A DNA stretch of 62,077 nucleotides. It comes from Nocardia sienata NBRC 100364 (GTDB lineage: Bacteria > Actinomycetota > Actinomycetes > Mycobacteriales > Mycobacteriaceae). The notes beneath the pieces are model-generated. The model was given only the letters and a program-made list of their open reading frames with translations, ran no database searches and was not told where the DNA came from. Location: contig NZ_BDBX01000007.1 in the NCBI RefSeq assembly GCF_001613205.1, forward strand, positions 1 to 62,077, read 5' to 3'. Below are positions 26,580 through 34,139 of this stretch, piece by piece (positions within the stretch are counted from its first letter, which is position 1; each line of letters opens with the position of its first letter). Position numbers and translations under genes: made by a program.

Positions 26580-27455
26580 TCAGGCGGCCGTGGTGATCGA
26601 ACCGGCCGCTTCGGGCTCGGCCATCGCCTGCTCGCGCAGGGTCCGCAGCGTTTTGGCGAGGATTCGCGACACCTGCATCTGCGAGATATCGAGCCGTTCG
26701 GCGATCTGAACCTGGGTCATGTTCGCGAAGAACCGCCAGACCAGAATCTGCCGCTCCCGCTGCGGAAGTTGCGCGATCAGCGGGCGCAGTGTCATCGCGT
26801 CCTCGAGCAGCCGGTAGCAGGGGTCTTCCCCGCCGAGCCGGGCCAGTACCGCCGGTGGCGAGACATCGTCGTCGTGGTCATCGGTGGGGGCGTCGAGGGA
26901 GCTGCTGGTGTGCGCGTTGCCGGCGATGAGCGCCCGGGTGACGTCGGTGAGGTCGGCGTCGAGTTCCGCGGCGATCTCCCGCGCGGTGGGCATCCGGCCC
27001 AGCCGCTGGTACAGCGTCTCGGTGGCCGGGCCGATTCGCAGATGCAGTTCCTTGGTGCCGCGCGGCACCCGCACGGCCCAGGTGTGATCGCGGAAGTGGC
27101 GGCGCACCTCGCCCATGATGGTCGGGATCGCGAAGGACAGAAACGAACTGCCCCGCGACCCGTCGAAGCGGTCCACCGCCTGGACCAGGCCGAGGCGTGC
27201 GATCTGGAGCAGATCGTCGAACGCCTCGCCGCGGCCGGAGAAACGGCGCGCGATATGTTCGGCCAACGGCAGGCAGCGGTGCACGATCTGCTCGCGTAGC
27301 ACCCGCCGGCGCGGATCCTCGGGTGCGAGCTCCGCCAGTTCGGCGAACAGCGGTTCGATGTTGTCGTAACTGTCGCCGGGGCCGGGCACATGGGCGGTAC
27401 GCGGCGCACGATCCCCGGCGTGCCGGTCGGTCGTGGCTTCGGTCGTTTCGTTCAC
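26580..27455 (-). CDS. SigF/SigB-family RNA polymerase sigma factor
   Basis: A 291-residue group 3 sigma factor. Region 2: LPLAEHIARRFSGRGEAFDDLLQIA then GLVQAVDRFD and SFLSFAIPTIMGEVRRHFRDHTW. Region 3 centres on LYQRLGRMPTAREIAAEL near residue 155, and region 4 on QLPQRERQILVWRFFANMTQ and the helix-turn-helix MTQVQIAERLDISQMQVSRIL. This is the stress/sporulation SigF-SigB type. The GTG at 27455 is preceded by GAGGAG at good spacing; upstream in-frame ATGs have none. A GTTT-N15-GGGTTA promoter of the same sigma class lies 46 bases upstream, implying autoregulation. No anti-sigma factor gene is adjacent, unlike the usual usfX/rsbW arrangement. Confidence 0.92.
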   Translation of the reverse strand: MNETTEATTDRHAGDRAPRTAHVPGPGDSYDNIEPLFAELAELAPEDPRRRVLREQIVHRCLPLAEHIARRFSGRGEAFDDLLQIARLGLVQAVDRFDGSRGSSFLSFAIPTIMGEVRRHFRDHTWAVRVPRGTKELHLRIGPATETLYQRLGRMPTAREIAAELDADLTDVTRALIAGNAHTSSSLDAPTDDHDDDVSPPAVLARLGGEDPCYRLLEDAMTLRPLIAQLPQRERQILVWRFFANMTQVQIAERLDISQMQVSRILAKTLRTLREQAMAEPEAAGSITTAA

Positions 27456-27500
27456 CGGAGGCTCCTCGGGCTTTCCCAAACCGTCTCGTTGGACGAGGGA

Positions 27501-27525
27501 TAACCCGGGACGCGGTGATCGAAAC
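27501..27525 (-). promoter_or_regulatory. SigF/SigB-type promoter of the sigma gene
   Basis: On the minus strand GTTT (27525-27522), 15 bases, then GGGTTA (27506-27501) match the actinobacterial SigF/SigB consensus GTTT-N14-18-GGGTAT at nine of ten positions. The start site would fall about 39 bases before the GTG at 27455. Confidence 0.65.
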
Positions 27526-27688
27526 GTGATCTGAAAATCCCGCGGGTGCGAATCGGTCGACGGCCGCGACCGCCCGGCCCGGTGCGGGTGTTTCGGACGG
27601 CCGAAAACGGTCATGCGCACCATGACGGGCGCCGTGGCCGGCAGACAGTCGCGCGGCGCGATCGCCCAGGCGAGAGAACGGAGGACCG

Positions 27689-27844
27689 ATGACCATTCAG
27701 GACACCATCGCCCAGTTGCACCAGGACATCACCACGGCCGAGGACGCCGGTGACGAAGCCACCGCGGCGCGGCTGCGCCGGGAACTGGAAACCGCACTGC
27801 GTACCGCCGAGGACCCGGACACCGGGCAACAGGGCGCGCAATAG
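27689..27844 (+). CDS. Small helical protein, unknown
   Basis: A 51-residue protein: MTIQDTIAQLHQDITTAEDA, then a second charged helix (EATAARLRRELETALRTAED) and a short polar tail. Heptad-like spacing of Ile/Leu suggests a helical hairpin or short coiled coil. GGAGG lies at 27680-27684, five bases from the ATG, and a perfect 14-base hairpin follows the stop, so it looks like a real, independent transcription unit. It is divergent from the SigF/SigB-type sigma gene. A weak GTTT-N15-GGTCAT lies upstream at 27590-27614. I do not recognise the family; a stress-induced small protein is a guess. Confidence 0.65.
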   Translation: MTIQDTIAQLHQDITTAEDAGDEATAARLRRELETALRTAEDPDTGQQGAQ

Positions 27845-27857
27845 CGGTGCCGACAAC

Positions 27858-27889
27858 GGTGGGGACATCCGGTTTCGGATGTCCCCACC
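27858..27889. terminator. Bidirectional hairpin terminator
   Basis: GGTGGGGACATCCG and its exact 14-base complement flank the tetraloop GTTT. It lies 13 bases after the small plus-strand gene and six bases past the end of the convergent gene at 27895. Confidence 0.8.
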
Positions 27890-27894
27890 GGCCG

Positions 27895-28242
27895 TTACCG
27901 CGCCGGTGGCGCGACAGTGGTTGTGCAGAAGGTTTGGCACTGCGCCGGGGTCGGAGTCACCTGCGCCGGTTGCTCACCGAAATCGGCGGTGCTCACCAGA
28001 ATCATCACCAGCAACGCACCCCCGACCACCAGGCCGAAGATGAGCAGCGTGGGCCACAACCAGGTCCGCATCGGCTGTTCGTCGGCAATCGGCACCACCG
28101 GCACCACCGTGCCCGCCGGGTTGAGCGCATCCCCGGGATCCACCGGGTTGGCCGGATTCACCGGGCTGGCCGGATCGAGCGGATCCGCCGGATTGAACGG
28201 GCTCACCGAGCCGGGCGCACTGCCCTCGTCTTCGGCTTTCAC
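27895..28242 (-). CDS. Single-pass membrane protein with Pro-Asn/Asp repeat
   Basis: A 115-residue protein from a GTG with GGAGG upstream. Residues 15-43 are a degenerate tandem repeat of (N/D)P(A/L/V)(D/N/S)P: FNPADPLDPASPVNPANPVD. One membrane helix follows at about 62-84 (LLIFGLVVGGALLVMILVS), then a 30-residue tail with two Cys (QCQTFCTTT). The N-terminus is probably cytoplasmic and the tail outside. The DNA repeat (units near CCGGGTTGGCCGGATTCA) is visible at 28130-28205. A GGGTAT -10-like box lies at 28278-28273 (minus) upstream. Function unknown. Confidence 0.65.
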   Translation of the reverse strand: MKAEDEGSAPGSVSPFNPADPLDPASPVNPANPVDPGDALNPAGTVVPVVPIADEQPMRTWLWPTLLIFGLVVGGALLVMILVSTADFGEQPAQVTPTPAQCQTFCTTTVAPPAR

Positions 28243-28323
28243 ACAACACCTCCAGTGGGTCTCGTGTACCGGATACCCCGAAAACCGTTCCGCTCACGGT
28301 GGATCCGCCGCGCACCGCCCGGA

Positions 28324-28659
28324 TCAGGACGAGATGTAGATACTCCAGTCGGGAAAACCCCACCGGCCGTTGTGCTCGCCGTGTTCGATACCGCCGCCGT
28401 AGGTGCCGCGGCAGCCGATACCGTTCCAGAGCTTGACCTTCCGATCGGTGAGGTTGCGCACCGAGGCCCGGCCGACCACCCCGACCGCGCTGAGATCGAT
28501 ACAGCCGCTGGGATTATCGATGATCTTCTCGACCCGGCTCCCGTCGATCGTCCACTGTAGGGCGATCTGCCCGCTCGCGGCATGCGCGCTACTGTCCACT
28601 GCCGATGTCACCGCGATCGCCATCGCGGCCGAACCCAGAGCCATCACGAAACGACGCAT
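28324..28659 (-). CDS. Small secreted protein, unknown
   Basis: A 111-residue precursor starting MRRFVMALGSAAMAIAVTSA, with a Sec signal peptide likely cut after AHA (about residue 26). The mature part (about 85 residues) has two Cys (SGCIDL and GIGCRG), probably one disulfide, and reads like a small beta-sandwich: ALQWTIDGSRVEKIIDNP, RASVRNLTDRKVKLWNGIGC, WGFPDWSIYISS. GGAAGG lies seven bases before the ATG, which decides this start over an in-frame ATG ten codons earlier. Similar small secreted proteins are common in actinobacteria without known function. Confidence 0.7.
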   Translation of the reverse strand: MRRFVMALGSAAMAIAVTSAVDSSAHAASGQIALQWTIDGSRVEKIIDNPSGCIDLSAVGVVGRASVRNLTDRKVKLWNGIGCRGTYGGGIEHGEHNGRWGFPDWSIYISS

Positions 28660-29090
28660 ACGAGAACCTTCCTGACGGGAGGACATCACACACGGAAACC
28701 GATCGAGCGCCGACCATTACAGCCGACCGGCCTCCGGTGCCCCTGCCGACGCGCCGGTGTCCATACCGGAAAATGCGGGCTCGCTGGATGTTCGGGACGA
28801 ATACCGCCGCGACTGCGCCGCCGTGCATACCTTCTGACCAGCCGATACGAACAGGACAGCGGTCACAGCCCCCATCGCCACCGCGTGGAGCCCGCCAACG
28901 CCCCTGGAAGGGGCGACTCGTCTCTGCACCGGTGACCGTCCCGCCGATCCTGCTGCGCCTCGGGCCTGTCGCGCGTGATACCGGCCGGCGCGGCCCGCGG
29001 TGGCGATCTCGGTACCGTTCTTGTGCCGCGGGCACCACTGGGCGGCATCGGTTTCCGCGGCGGACCGCACCGCTCCCAGCGCGCCGCGGA
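28660..29090. other. Intergenic region without a clear gene
   Basis: No gene I can support lies in these 431 bases. The minus strand has an open frame from 29070 containing MGAVTAVLFVSAGQK, which looks like half a membrane segment, but it has no ribosome site and odd composition. Nothing else stands out. Confidence 0.3.
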
Positions 29091-29939
29091 TCAGCGCATC
29101 CGCCGCCGCACCCGTTCCAGTTCGGCCGTCGCCGCGCGGACCGCCTCCCGGGCGGCGCGATCGGCGTTACGGGCGAATCGGTGCCGGTCTTGCGCCGCGT
29201 CGAGTTCGTCGCGGAGTTCGGCCAGCCGTGCGGTGGTGGCTTCGAGGTGTCCGGCCGCTCGCCGTGCTTGCTGCTCCACGACATCGAGGGCCTCGCGCGC
29301 GGCCGTTTCCGCGGCGCGGAGCTCTTCCTGCGCGCGCCGTCGGTCCGTCTCGGCGCGTTCCCGGCGCGCGCGTTCGGCCGCGGTGGGTTCGGCGGGCTTC
29401 TTCTTCCGCCGCGCCTCGGTGCGGGCGGCCTTCGGCTCCGCCCGGACCACGGTGAGATCGGGCTCCACCGGACCGAAACCCGCATAGCTCTCCGCGGCGG
29501 CCAGGGTGCCGCTGCGGACCCGCTCGGCGATATCGGAATCGGCCAGGGCGGCCGTCAGCGTCTCGCTCACCTGACGCAATACCGACTCGGATACCGGTCG
29601 CCCCTGGTCGGCGGCCACTTCACCCGCCCGTTCGGCCAGTGCGTCCACCACCTGCCGGCGCTGCCGGGTCAGTTCGCGCAGCCGGGCACCGGACAGTTGC
29701 CGCTGCGCCGTCCGTAACTCGGCGCCGAGCCGCAACAGGGCGTCCACCTCGCGGGGTGCCGCACGCACCAGCGTGTTCACCGCCCACGCCGCCACCGTGG
29801 GTTTGCGCAGGGCCGTAATCGCCGCCGCCAGTTCGCGATCCCCGGATTCCTTCGCCGCACCGGCGCGGGCGTCGCGCGCGGCGACGAACTCCGCGGGCAT
29901 CAGCCCGTACAGGTCGGCGGCCACTTCGCCCAGGCTCAT
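29091..29939 (-). CDS. Coiled-coil protein, unknown
   Basis: A 282-residue soluble protein starting MSLGEVAADLYGLMPAEFVA. The N-terminal 160 residues are helical and moderately conserved in type: PAEFVAARDARAGAAKESGD, LRKPTVAAWAVNTLVR, RQLSGARLRELTRQRRQVVD. A KPTVxAWxxN motif of this kind is found in a family of actinobacterial proteins of unknown function. Residues 185-282 are a long charged coiled coil rich in Ala, Arg and Glu. No membrane segment or enzyme motif is seen. Upstream in-frame codons exist, but the conserved start is at 29939. A structural or nucleic-acid-associated role is possible but unsupported. Confidence 0.65.
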   Translation of the reverse strand: MSLGEVAADLYGLMPAEFVAARDARAGAAKESGDRELAAAITALRKPTVAAWAVNTLVRAAPREVDALLRLGAELRTAQRQLSGARLRELTRQRRQVVDALAERAGEVAADQGRPVSESVLRQVSETLTAALADSDIAERVRSGTLAAAESYAGFGPVEPDLTVVRAEPKAARTEARRKKKPAEPTAAERARRERAETDRRRAQEELRAAETAAREALDVVEQQARRAAGHLEATTARLAELRDELDAAQDRHRFARNADRAAREAVRAATAELERVRRRMR

Positions 29940-30141
29940 ACCGACCGAGCCTAGACGCGCGGGGAGTGCCCGGACCGATACGCGCGAACGGGTCAGCGCA
30001 CCTCGAAACACGACCGCTCCCGCGCCCCGCGACTGACCGCCGCACCGCACCGGCCGTACCGCGTGGGCGTGCGCGGCATGCGGCGGCGGTCTCGATCATG
30101 CGTCGTTTCCGCAGGTCGCGACGGCGACTCCGAGCCGGTTG

Positions 30142-31125
30142 ATGAAAACTGTGAGGATGGGTGCGCCCGCTACGGAGGTACCGGCCGCGCAACGGCATCG
30201 CAGGCTGCTGCGCAGTGGAGTGTGGTCGGCGTATCTGCTGGCGCTGCTCGTGGTCACCGTGCTCTTCGGCCCGCCGACCCAGCGCATCTATCAGGCGCTG
30301 TGGATTGTCGTGGGGATCGCGGCGTTCGCACCGGACCGACCGTGGCGGGACCAGGTGCGCATTCTCGTCGACTGGGTTCCGCTGATCGCCGCGCTGGTCG
30401 TCTACGACCACACCCGCGGTATCGCCAACACCCTCGGGATGCCGCTGCGGGTCCGGGAACCGGTCGTGGTGGAACGTGCCCTGTTCGGCGGAACCGTGCC
30501 CACGGTGTGGTTACAGGAGCAGCTGGACGGTGACGGCGGACGGCCCTGGTGGACCGTACTCACCGGCCTCGTGTACACCAGCCATTTCCTGGTTCCTTGG
30601 CTGCTCGCCGCGATTCTCTACGTCCTGTCGCGGGAGCGCTGGTCGAAATATATGCGCCGGATCCTGCTGTTGTCCTATCTCGGTCTGGTGACCTATGTCC
30701 TGCTGCCCGCCGCGCCGCCCTGGTACGCCGCCCGCGCCGGGGTGATCGAGGCCGAGATCCACCGGAGCACCGGTTTCGGATTCCGGCTGTACTCGGTCGA
30801 TATCGGCGCGGACTGGCTGGCCGCGCACAGCAATCCCGTCGCCGCGATCCCCTCGCTGCACGCGGGTTTCGCGCTGCTGGTCGCGATCGCGCTGTGGCCG
30901 TCGGCCGGGCACTGGTGGTGGCGGCTGCCGTTGGCCGCCTTCCCGGTGGCGATGGGTTTCACCCTGGTATACGGGGGTGAGCACTATGTGATCGATGTAC
31001 TGCTGGGCTGGGTGTACGTCGGGCTGACGATCGGGCTGGCCACGGCCTGGGAGCGGCGCCGCGCACCGGCCGGAACGCCCCCGGCGCCCGCGGTCGCGGC
31101 ACCGGGCGGCGACCGCGGCGGCTAA
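30142..31125 (+). CDS. PAP2-superfamily membrane protein (AUR1/inositol transferase-like)
   Basis: A 327-residue integral membrane protein with six or seven helices. The PAP2 catalytic blocks are recognisable in AUR1-like spacing: YTSHFLVPWLLAAILY, LLPAAPPWYAAR near residues 190-201, IPSLHAGFALLVAIALWP near 235-252 (SLHAG block with its His) and YGGEHYVIDVLLGW near 275-288 (His and Asp). In yeast AUR1 and mycobacterial homologues these residues transfer phosphoinositol or hydrolyse lipid phosphates on the outer face of the membrane. I start at ATG 30142; ATG 30157 is an alternative. The stop overlaps that of the convergent TetR gene by four bases. Confidence 0.82.
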   Translation: MKTVRMGAPATEVPAAQRHRRLLRSGVWSAYLLALLVVTVLFGPPTQRIYQALWIVVGIAAFAPDRPWRDQVRILVDWVPLIAALVVYDHTRGIANTLGMPLRVREPVVVERALFGGTVPTVWLQEQLDGDGGRPWWTVLTGLVYTSHFLVPWLLAAILYVLSRERWSKYMRRILLLSYLGLVTYVLLPAAPPWYAARAGVIEAEIHRSTGFGFRLYSVDIGADWLAAHSNPVAAIPSLHAGFALLVAIALWPSAGHWWWRLPLAAFPVAMGFTLVYGGEHYVIDVLLGWVYVGLTIGLATAWERRRAPAGTPPAPAVAAPGGDRGG

Positions 31126-31724
31126 CCGGCCGGCTCGCGAGACGCCCAAGGCTGCAGCAGCAGGGCGGCGGCCCGGCGCATATCTGCCACCGCCTGTTCC
31201 GCGCTCAGCTGGCCCGCCGTGGCCCAGGTCAGGATGCCGTAGGCACACTGTTCGGCGAGCCGGGCCAGCTGCTGGTCCGCCTCGTCCGCTTCGCCGATAC
31301 CGGCGGCGGCCAGGATGCGGTCGCGCAGCGTGGTGTCGACCGCCACCGGCCCGGCCGAGCGCACGGCGTTCGCCGAGACCAGCATGGCGCGGCCGAGCAG
31401 CGGGCGCCGGAGCAGCCCGGTCACCGCCGATTCGAGCAGGTCGGCCACGGCGCCCACCGGATCGCCCGGGACCGCTTCCGGAACGGGCAGGTTCGCGACG
31501 GCCGACTCGAGTACACCCGAGTAGAGATGGTGTTTGGACGGGTAGTAGCGGTACAGCGTCCCCAGTGCCACCCCGGCCGCCGCCGCGATATCGGACATCT
31601 GGACGTGTTCGAGGCCCTGTTCGGCACCGAGCCTGGCGGCGGCGCGCACGATGGCGCGCCGGCGCTCGCGCTGGGGCGTGGTGGTCGGCCGGCCCGGCTC
31701 CCGGGGTTCGGCTATCCGTGGCAC
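31122..31724 (-). CDS. TetR family transcriptional regulator
   Basis: A 200-residue repressor. The N-terminal helix-turn-helix reads RRRAIVRAAARLGAEQGLEH, VQMSDIAAAAGVALGTLYRYYPSKHHLY at residues 24-70. The C-terminal ligand domain (VADLLESAVTGLLRRPLLGRAM, LARLAEQCAYGILTWATAGQ) resembles the KstR2/FadR-like side of the family. The GTG start has GGAGG eight bases before it. An ACTAGA-N6-TCTAGT site lies 21 bases upstream, between this gene and the divergent SDR/LLM/SnoaL genes. The regulator probably represses both units and responds to their substrate. Confidence 0.9.
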   Translation of the reverse strand: MPRIAEPREPGRPTTTPQRERRRAIVRAAARLGAEQGLEHVQMSDIAAAAGVALGTLYRYYPSKHHLYSGVLESAVANLPVPEAVPGDPVGAVADLLESAVTGLLRRPLLGRAMLVSANAVRSAGPVAVDTTLRDRILAAAGIGEADEADQQLARLAEQCAYGILTWATAGQLSAEQAVADMRRAAALLLQPWASREPAG

Positions 31725-31744
31725 TGGATACCTCCGTTCGGAAA

Positions 31745-31762
31745 ACTAGAATTCACTCTAGT
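31745..31762. promoter_or_regulatory. TetR operator, ACTAGA-N6-TCTAGT
   Basis: A perfect 6-6-6 inverted repeat lies in the 104-base gap between the TetR gene and the SDR gene, 21 bases from the TetR start. Size, symmetry and position are those of a TetR-family operator. Confidence 0.7.
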
Positions 31763-31828
31763 ATTTGCGCGCCGCCGGTTGTAGAACTGGGTGTGGTCCG
31801 ATCCCGAATTCCGAACGGAGACCCAGCT

Positions 31829-32641
31829 ATGACCCCAGTCGATCCCGGGCGCTACGGCCCGTGGGCGGTGATCACCGGCGGTTCCGAAGGCGTGGGCCGG
31901 TCGTTCGCCCGGCAGCTCGCGGAATCCGGTATCCACCTGCTGCTGGTGGCCCGCCGGGCCGGTCCGCTCGAAGACACCGCCGCAGAATGCCGGGCCCTGG
32001 GCGTGACAGTCCGCACCCTGGCCGTCGACCTCACCCACCCGGACGCCACGGCGGTGGTACTCGACGCGGTCGCCGATGTGGAGGTCGGGTTGCTGGTCCA
32101 CAATGCCGGCGCCAACACCCACAGCGCCGAGTTCCTCGACGGCGATCCCGCGGCCTTCCAGCAGGTCGTCGAACTCAACATCACCACCCCGCTGGCGCTG
32201 ATCGCCGGATTCGGGACCGCGATGCGCGACCGGCGGCGCGGCGGGATCCTGCTGGTGGGCTCGCTGGCCGGCTATCTGGGATCGCGGCGGCACACGGTCT
32301 ACGGCGGGGTGAAGGCATTCGGCCGGATCTTCGCCGAAGGTCTCTGGCTCGAACTGCGCGAACACGACGTGGATGTCCTCGAACTCGTACTCGGGGTCAC
32401 CCGCACCCCGGCGATGCAGCGGGTGGGTCTGGATTTCGACATTCCCGGGATGCCGGTCTCCGAACCCGACGAGGTCGCGACGGAAGGTCTCGCGGCCCTG
32501 GGCCGGGGCCCAGTCCACGTCATCGGCGCCCACGAGCGGCTGGCGGTCCGGCGCAGCGATCCCGACCGCGCGGCGGCCGTGCTGGGCGCGGACCGGATGA
32601 TGCGGCGGCTCATCGGCGCGACCGAAGACCCACCGCAGTGA
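31829..32641 (+). CDS. Short-chain dehydrogenase/reductase
   Basis: A 270-residue SDR. GGSEGVGRSFARQLAESG at residues 15-32 is the NAD(P) site, NAGANTHSAEFLD is the NAG block, and VGSLAGYLGSRRHTVYGGVK gives Ser and YxxxK near residues 143-162. The last 50 residues include GADRMMRRLIGA, as in oxidoreductases acting on larger hydrophobic substrates. ACGGAG precedes the ATG by nine bases. It is the first gene of the putative TetR-controlled unit, followed with a four-base overlap (GTGA) by an LLM-type oxidoreductase. The substrate is unknown. Confidence 0.87.
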   Translation: MTPVDPGRYGPWAVITGGSEGVGRSFARQLAESGIHLLLVARRAGPLEDTAAECRALGVTVRTLAVDLTHPDATAVVLDAVADVEVGLLVHNAGANTHSAEFLDGDPAAFQQVVELNITTPLALIAGFGTAMRDRRRGGILLVGSLAGYLGSRRHTVYGGVKAFGRIFAEGLWLELREHDVDVLELVLGVTRTPAMQRVGLDFDIPGMPVSEPDEVATEGLAALGRGPVHVIGAHERLAVRRSDPDRAAAVLGADRMMRRLIGATEDPPQ

Positions 32642-33465
32642 GAGTCGGGCTGTCCACTCCGATCGTGGTCCGGGTGCCCGGTACGGCCTCACCCTGGGAA
32701 GCCGGGGGCGGCACCGCCGAACTCGTCCGCATCGCCGGACTCGCCGACGAGCTCGGCTTCGATCACCTGACCTGTTCCGAGCACATCGCGGTCCCCGCGG
32801 CCGATACCGCGACCCGCGGTTCGACGTACTGGGATCCGCTGGCGACACTGTCCTATCTGGCGGCGGGGACCAGCCGGATCCGCTTGGCGACCTCGGTCGT
32901 CGTACTGGGGTACCACCATCCACTCGCGCTGGCCAAGCGTTACGGCACCCTTGACCGGCTCAGCGGCGGCCGGGTGGTGCTCGGGGTGGGCGTCGGCTCC
33001 CTGGAAGCCGAATTCGCCCTGCTCGGAGCCGAATGGCCGGACCGCGGCAACGTCGCGGACCGCGCGCTCGAGCAGTTACGGGACGCATGGGGGCGCCGGG
33101 AGGTCGGCGATCTCGTCGTCGACCCGCCCGCCACGTCGACCACGGTGCCACTGTGGGTCGGCGGCCGCACCCGCCGTTCGCTGCGCCGGGCCGTGACCCT
33201 GGGCGTGGGCTGGGTGCCGTTCGGCCTGTCCGCGGACACGCTGGCGGCGCACCTGGCCGCGATACCCCCGCCACCCGATTTCGAGGTGGTGCTGAGCCCG
33301 GGCCGGGCCCTGGACCCGCTCGCCGATCCGGCCGGCACGCGGCGGCGGCTGACCCGGTTGCGCGATATCGGCGCCACCGTGGCCTGCTGCGCCCTGCGTG
33401 CCACCGACATCGACCACTACTGCGAGCAGCTCGCGGCGCTGCGCGCGGTGGCCGACCCGCTCTGA
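32638..33465 (+). CDS. LLM class flavin- or F420-dependent oxidoreductase
   Basis: A 275-residue TIM-barrel protein of the luciferase-like family. Characteristic blocks are ELVRIAGLADELGFDHLTCSEH near residues 27-48, IRLATSVVVLGYHHPLALAK near 80-99, and LDRLSGGRVVLGVGVGSLEAEF near 104-125. The motif spacing fits the F420-dependent actinobacterial subgroup, but cofactor choice cannot be decided by eye. Length is a little short for the family (usually 290-340). The GTG overlaps the upstream SDR stop. With the SDR and the SnoaL-like protein it probably forms a catabolic or modifying unit for a hydrophobic compound. Confidence 0.85.
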   Translation: MRVGLSTPIVVRVPGTASPWEAGGGTAELVRIAGLADELGFDHLTCSEHIAVPAADTATRGSTYWDPLATLSYLAAGTSRIRLATSVVVLGYHHPLALAKRYGTLDRLSGGRVVLGVGVGSLEAEFALLGAEWPDRGNVADRALEQLRDAWGRREVGDLVVDPPATSTTVPLWVGGRTRRSLRRAVTLGVGWVPFGLSADTLAAHLAAIPPPPDFEVVLSPGRALDPLADPAGTRRRLTRLRDIGATVACCALRATDIDHYCEQLAALRAVADPL

Positions 33466-33488
33466 CGACCGCGACGGAAAGGACAGCC

Positions 33489-33974
33489 ATGGACGAGGAT
33501 CGGTTCGCGCGCCTGGAAGCACGGCTGCGCCGGCTCGAGGACGAGCTGGAGATCACCCGGCTGCTCGCCTCCTACGGCCCGTTCGTCGATGCCGGGGCCG
33601 CCCCGGACGTGGCGAACCTGTGGACCGAGGACGGTGAATACGATGTCGAGGGCTGGTCTATGCGCAATCGCGCGGATATCCATGCGATGGTCGAATCGGC
33701 GGCACACCACCGCCTGATCGATGCGGGATGCGCGCATTTCCTCGGACCGGCCCGGGTGGTGCTCGACGGCGATACGGCCACGGCGGTCTGCGAATCACTG
33801 CTGGTGCGCCGGTACGACGACGGCTATCGGGTGTGGCGAGCGGGGGCGAACAGATTCGAGCTCACCCGCACTCCGCACGGCTGGCGGATCACCCGCCGCG
33901 TCACCCGGACCCTGGACGGTGGGCCGCAGGCCCGGGACCTGTTGCTTACGAATATCTCCCCGACGGCGGACTGA
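33489..33974 (+). CDS. SnoaL-like / NTF2-fold protein
   Basis: A 161-residue protein. After an N-terminal helix (RLEARLRRLEDELEITRLLA), the pattern SYGPFVDAGAAPDVANLWTE, DGEYDVEGWSMRNRADIHAM and HFLGPARVVLDGDTATAVCESL is the cone-shaped alpha+beta fold of the SnoaL_4 group. Many members are dehydratases, isomerases or binding proteins for steroid-like substrates. GAAAGGA precedes the ATG. It lies 23 bases after the LLM gene and closes the unit. Its stop overlaps a hairpin. The active-site His/Asp pair cannot be assigned with confidence. Confidence 0.85.
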   Translation: MDEDRFARLEARLRRLEDELEITRLLASYGPFVDAGAAPDVANLWTEDGEYDVEGWSMRNRADIHAMVESAAHHRLIDAGCAHFLGPARVVLDGDTATAVCESLLVRRYDDGYRVWRAGANRFELTRTPHGWRITRRVTRTLDGGPQARDLLLTNISPTAD

Positions 33975-34003
33975 GTCGCACCGGGGCCGGCGGGCCGGAC
34001 TCA
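33972..34003. terminator. Hairpin at the stop codon, probable terminator
   Basis: TGAGTC (33972-33977, starting with the stop codon) pairs with GACTCA (33998-34003), enclosing a GC-rich inner stem. It lies between convergent transcription units. Confidence 0.45.
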
Positions 34004-34139
34004 GCCGGCGACGATGGCCGGACGCGTGGCCGGGGTCAGCGAGGCCGGTCCCAGGCCGGAAGTGGACGCGCCGTCGCCGACAACGCATGCCGCGGGTTTG
34101 CTGTCACAGCGACGAGTCTCGGCGGCCGATGGCCGCGCG

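Noticed and set aside
28605..29717. Long plus-strand open frame of 370 codons
   Set aside because: It is antisense to the coiled-coil gene and the small secreted protein gene; its Arg/Pro-rich composition is typical of GC-rich shadows.
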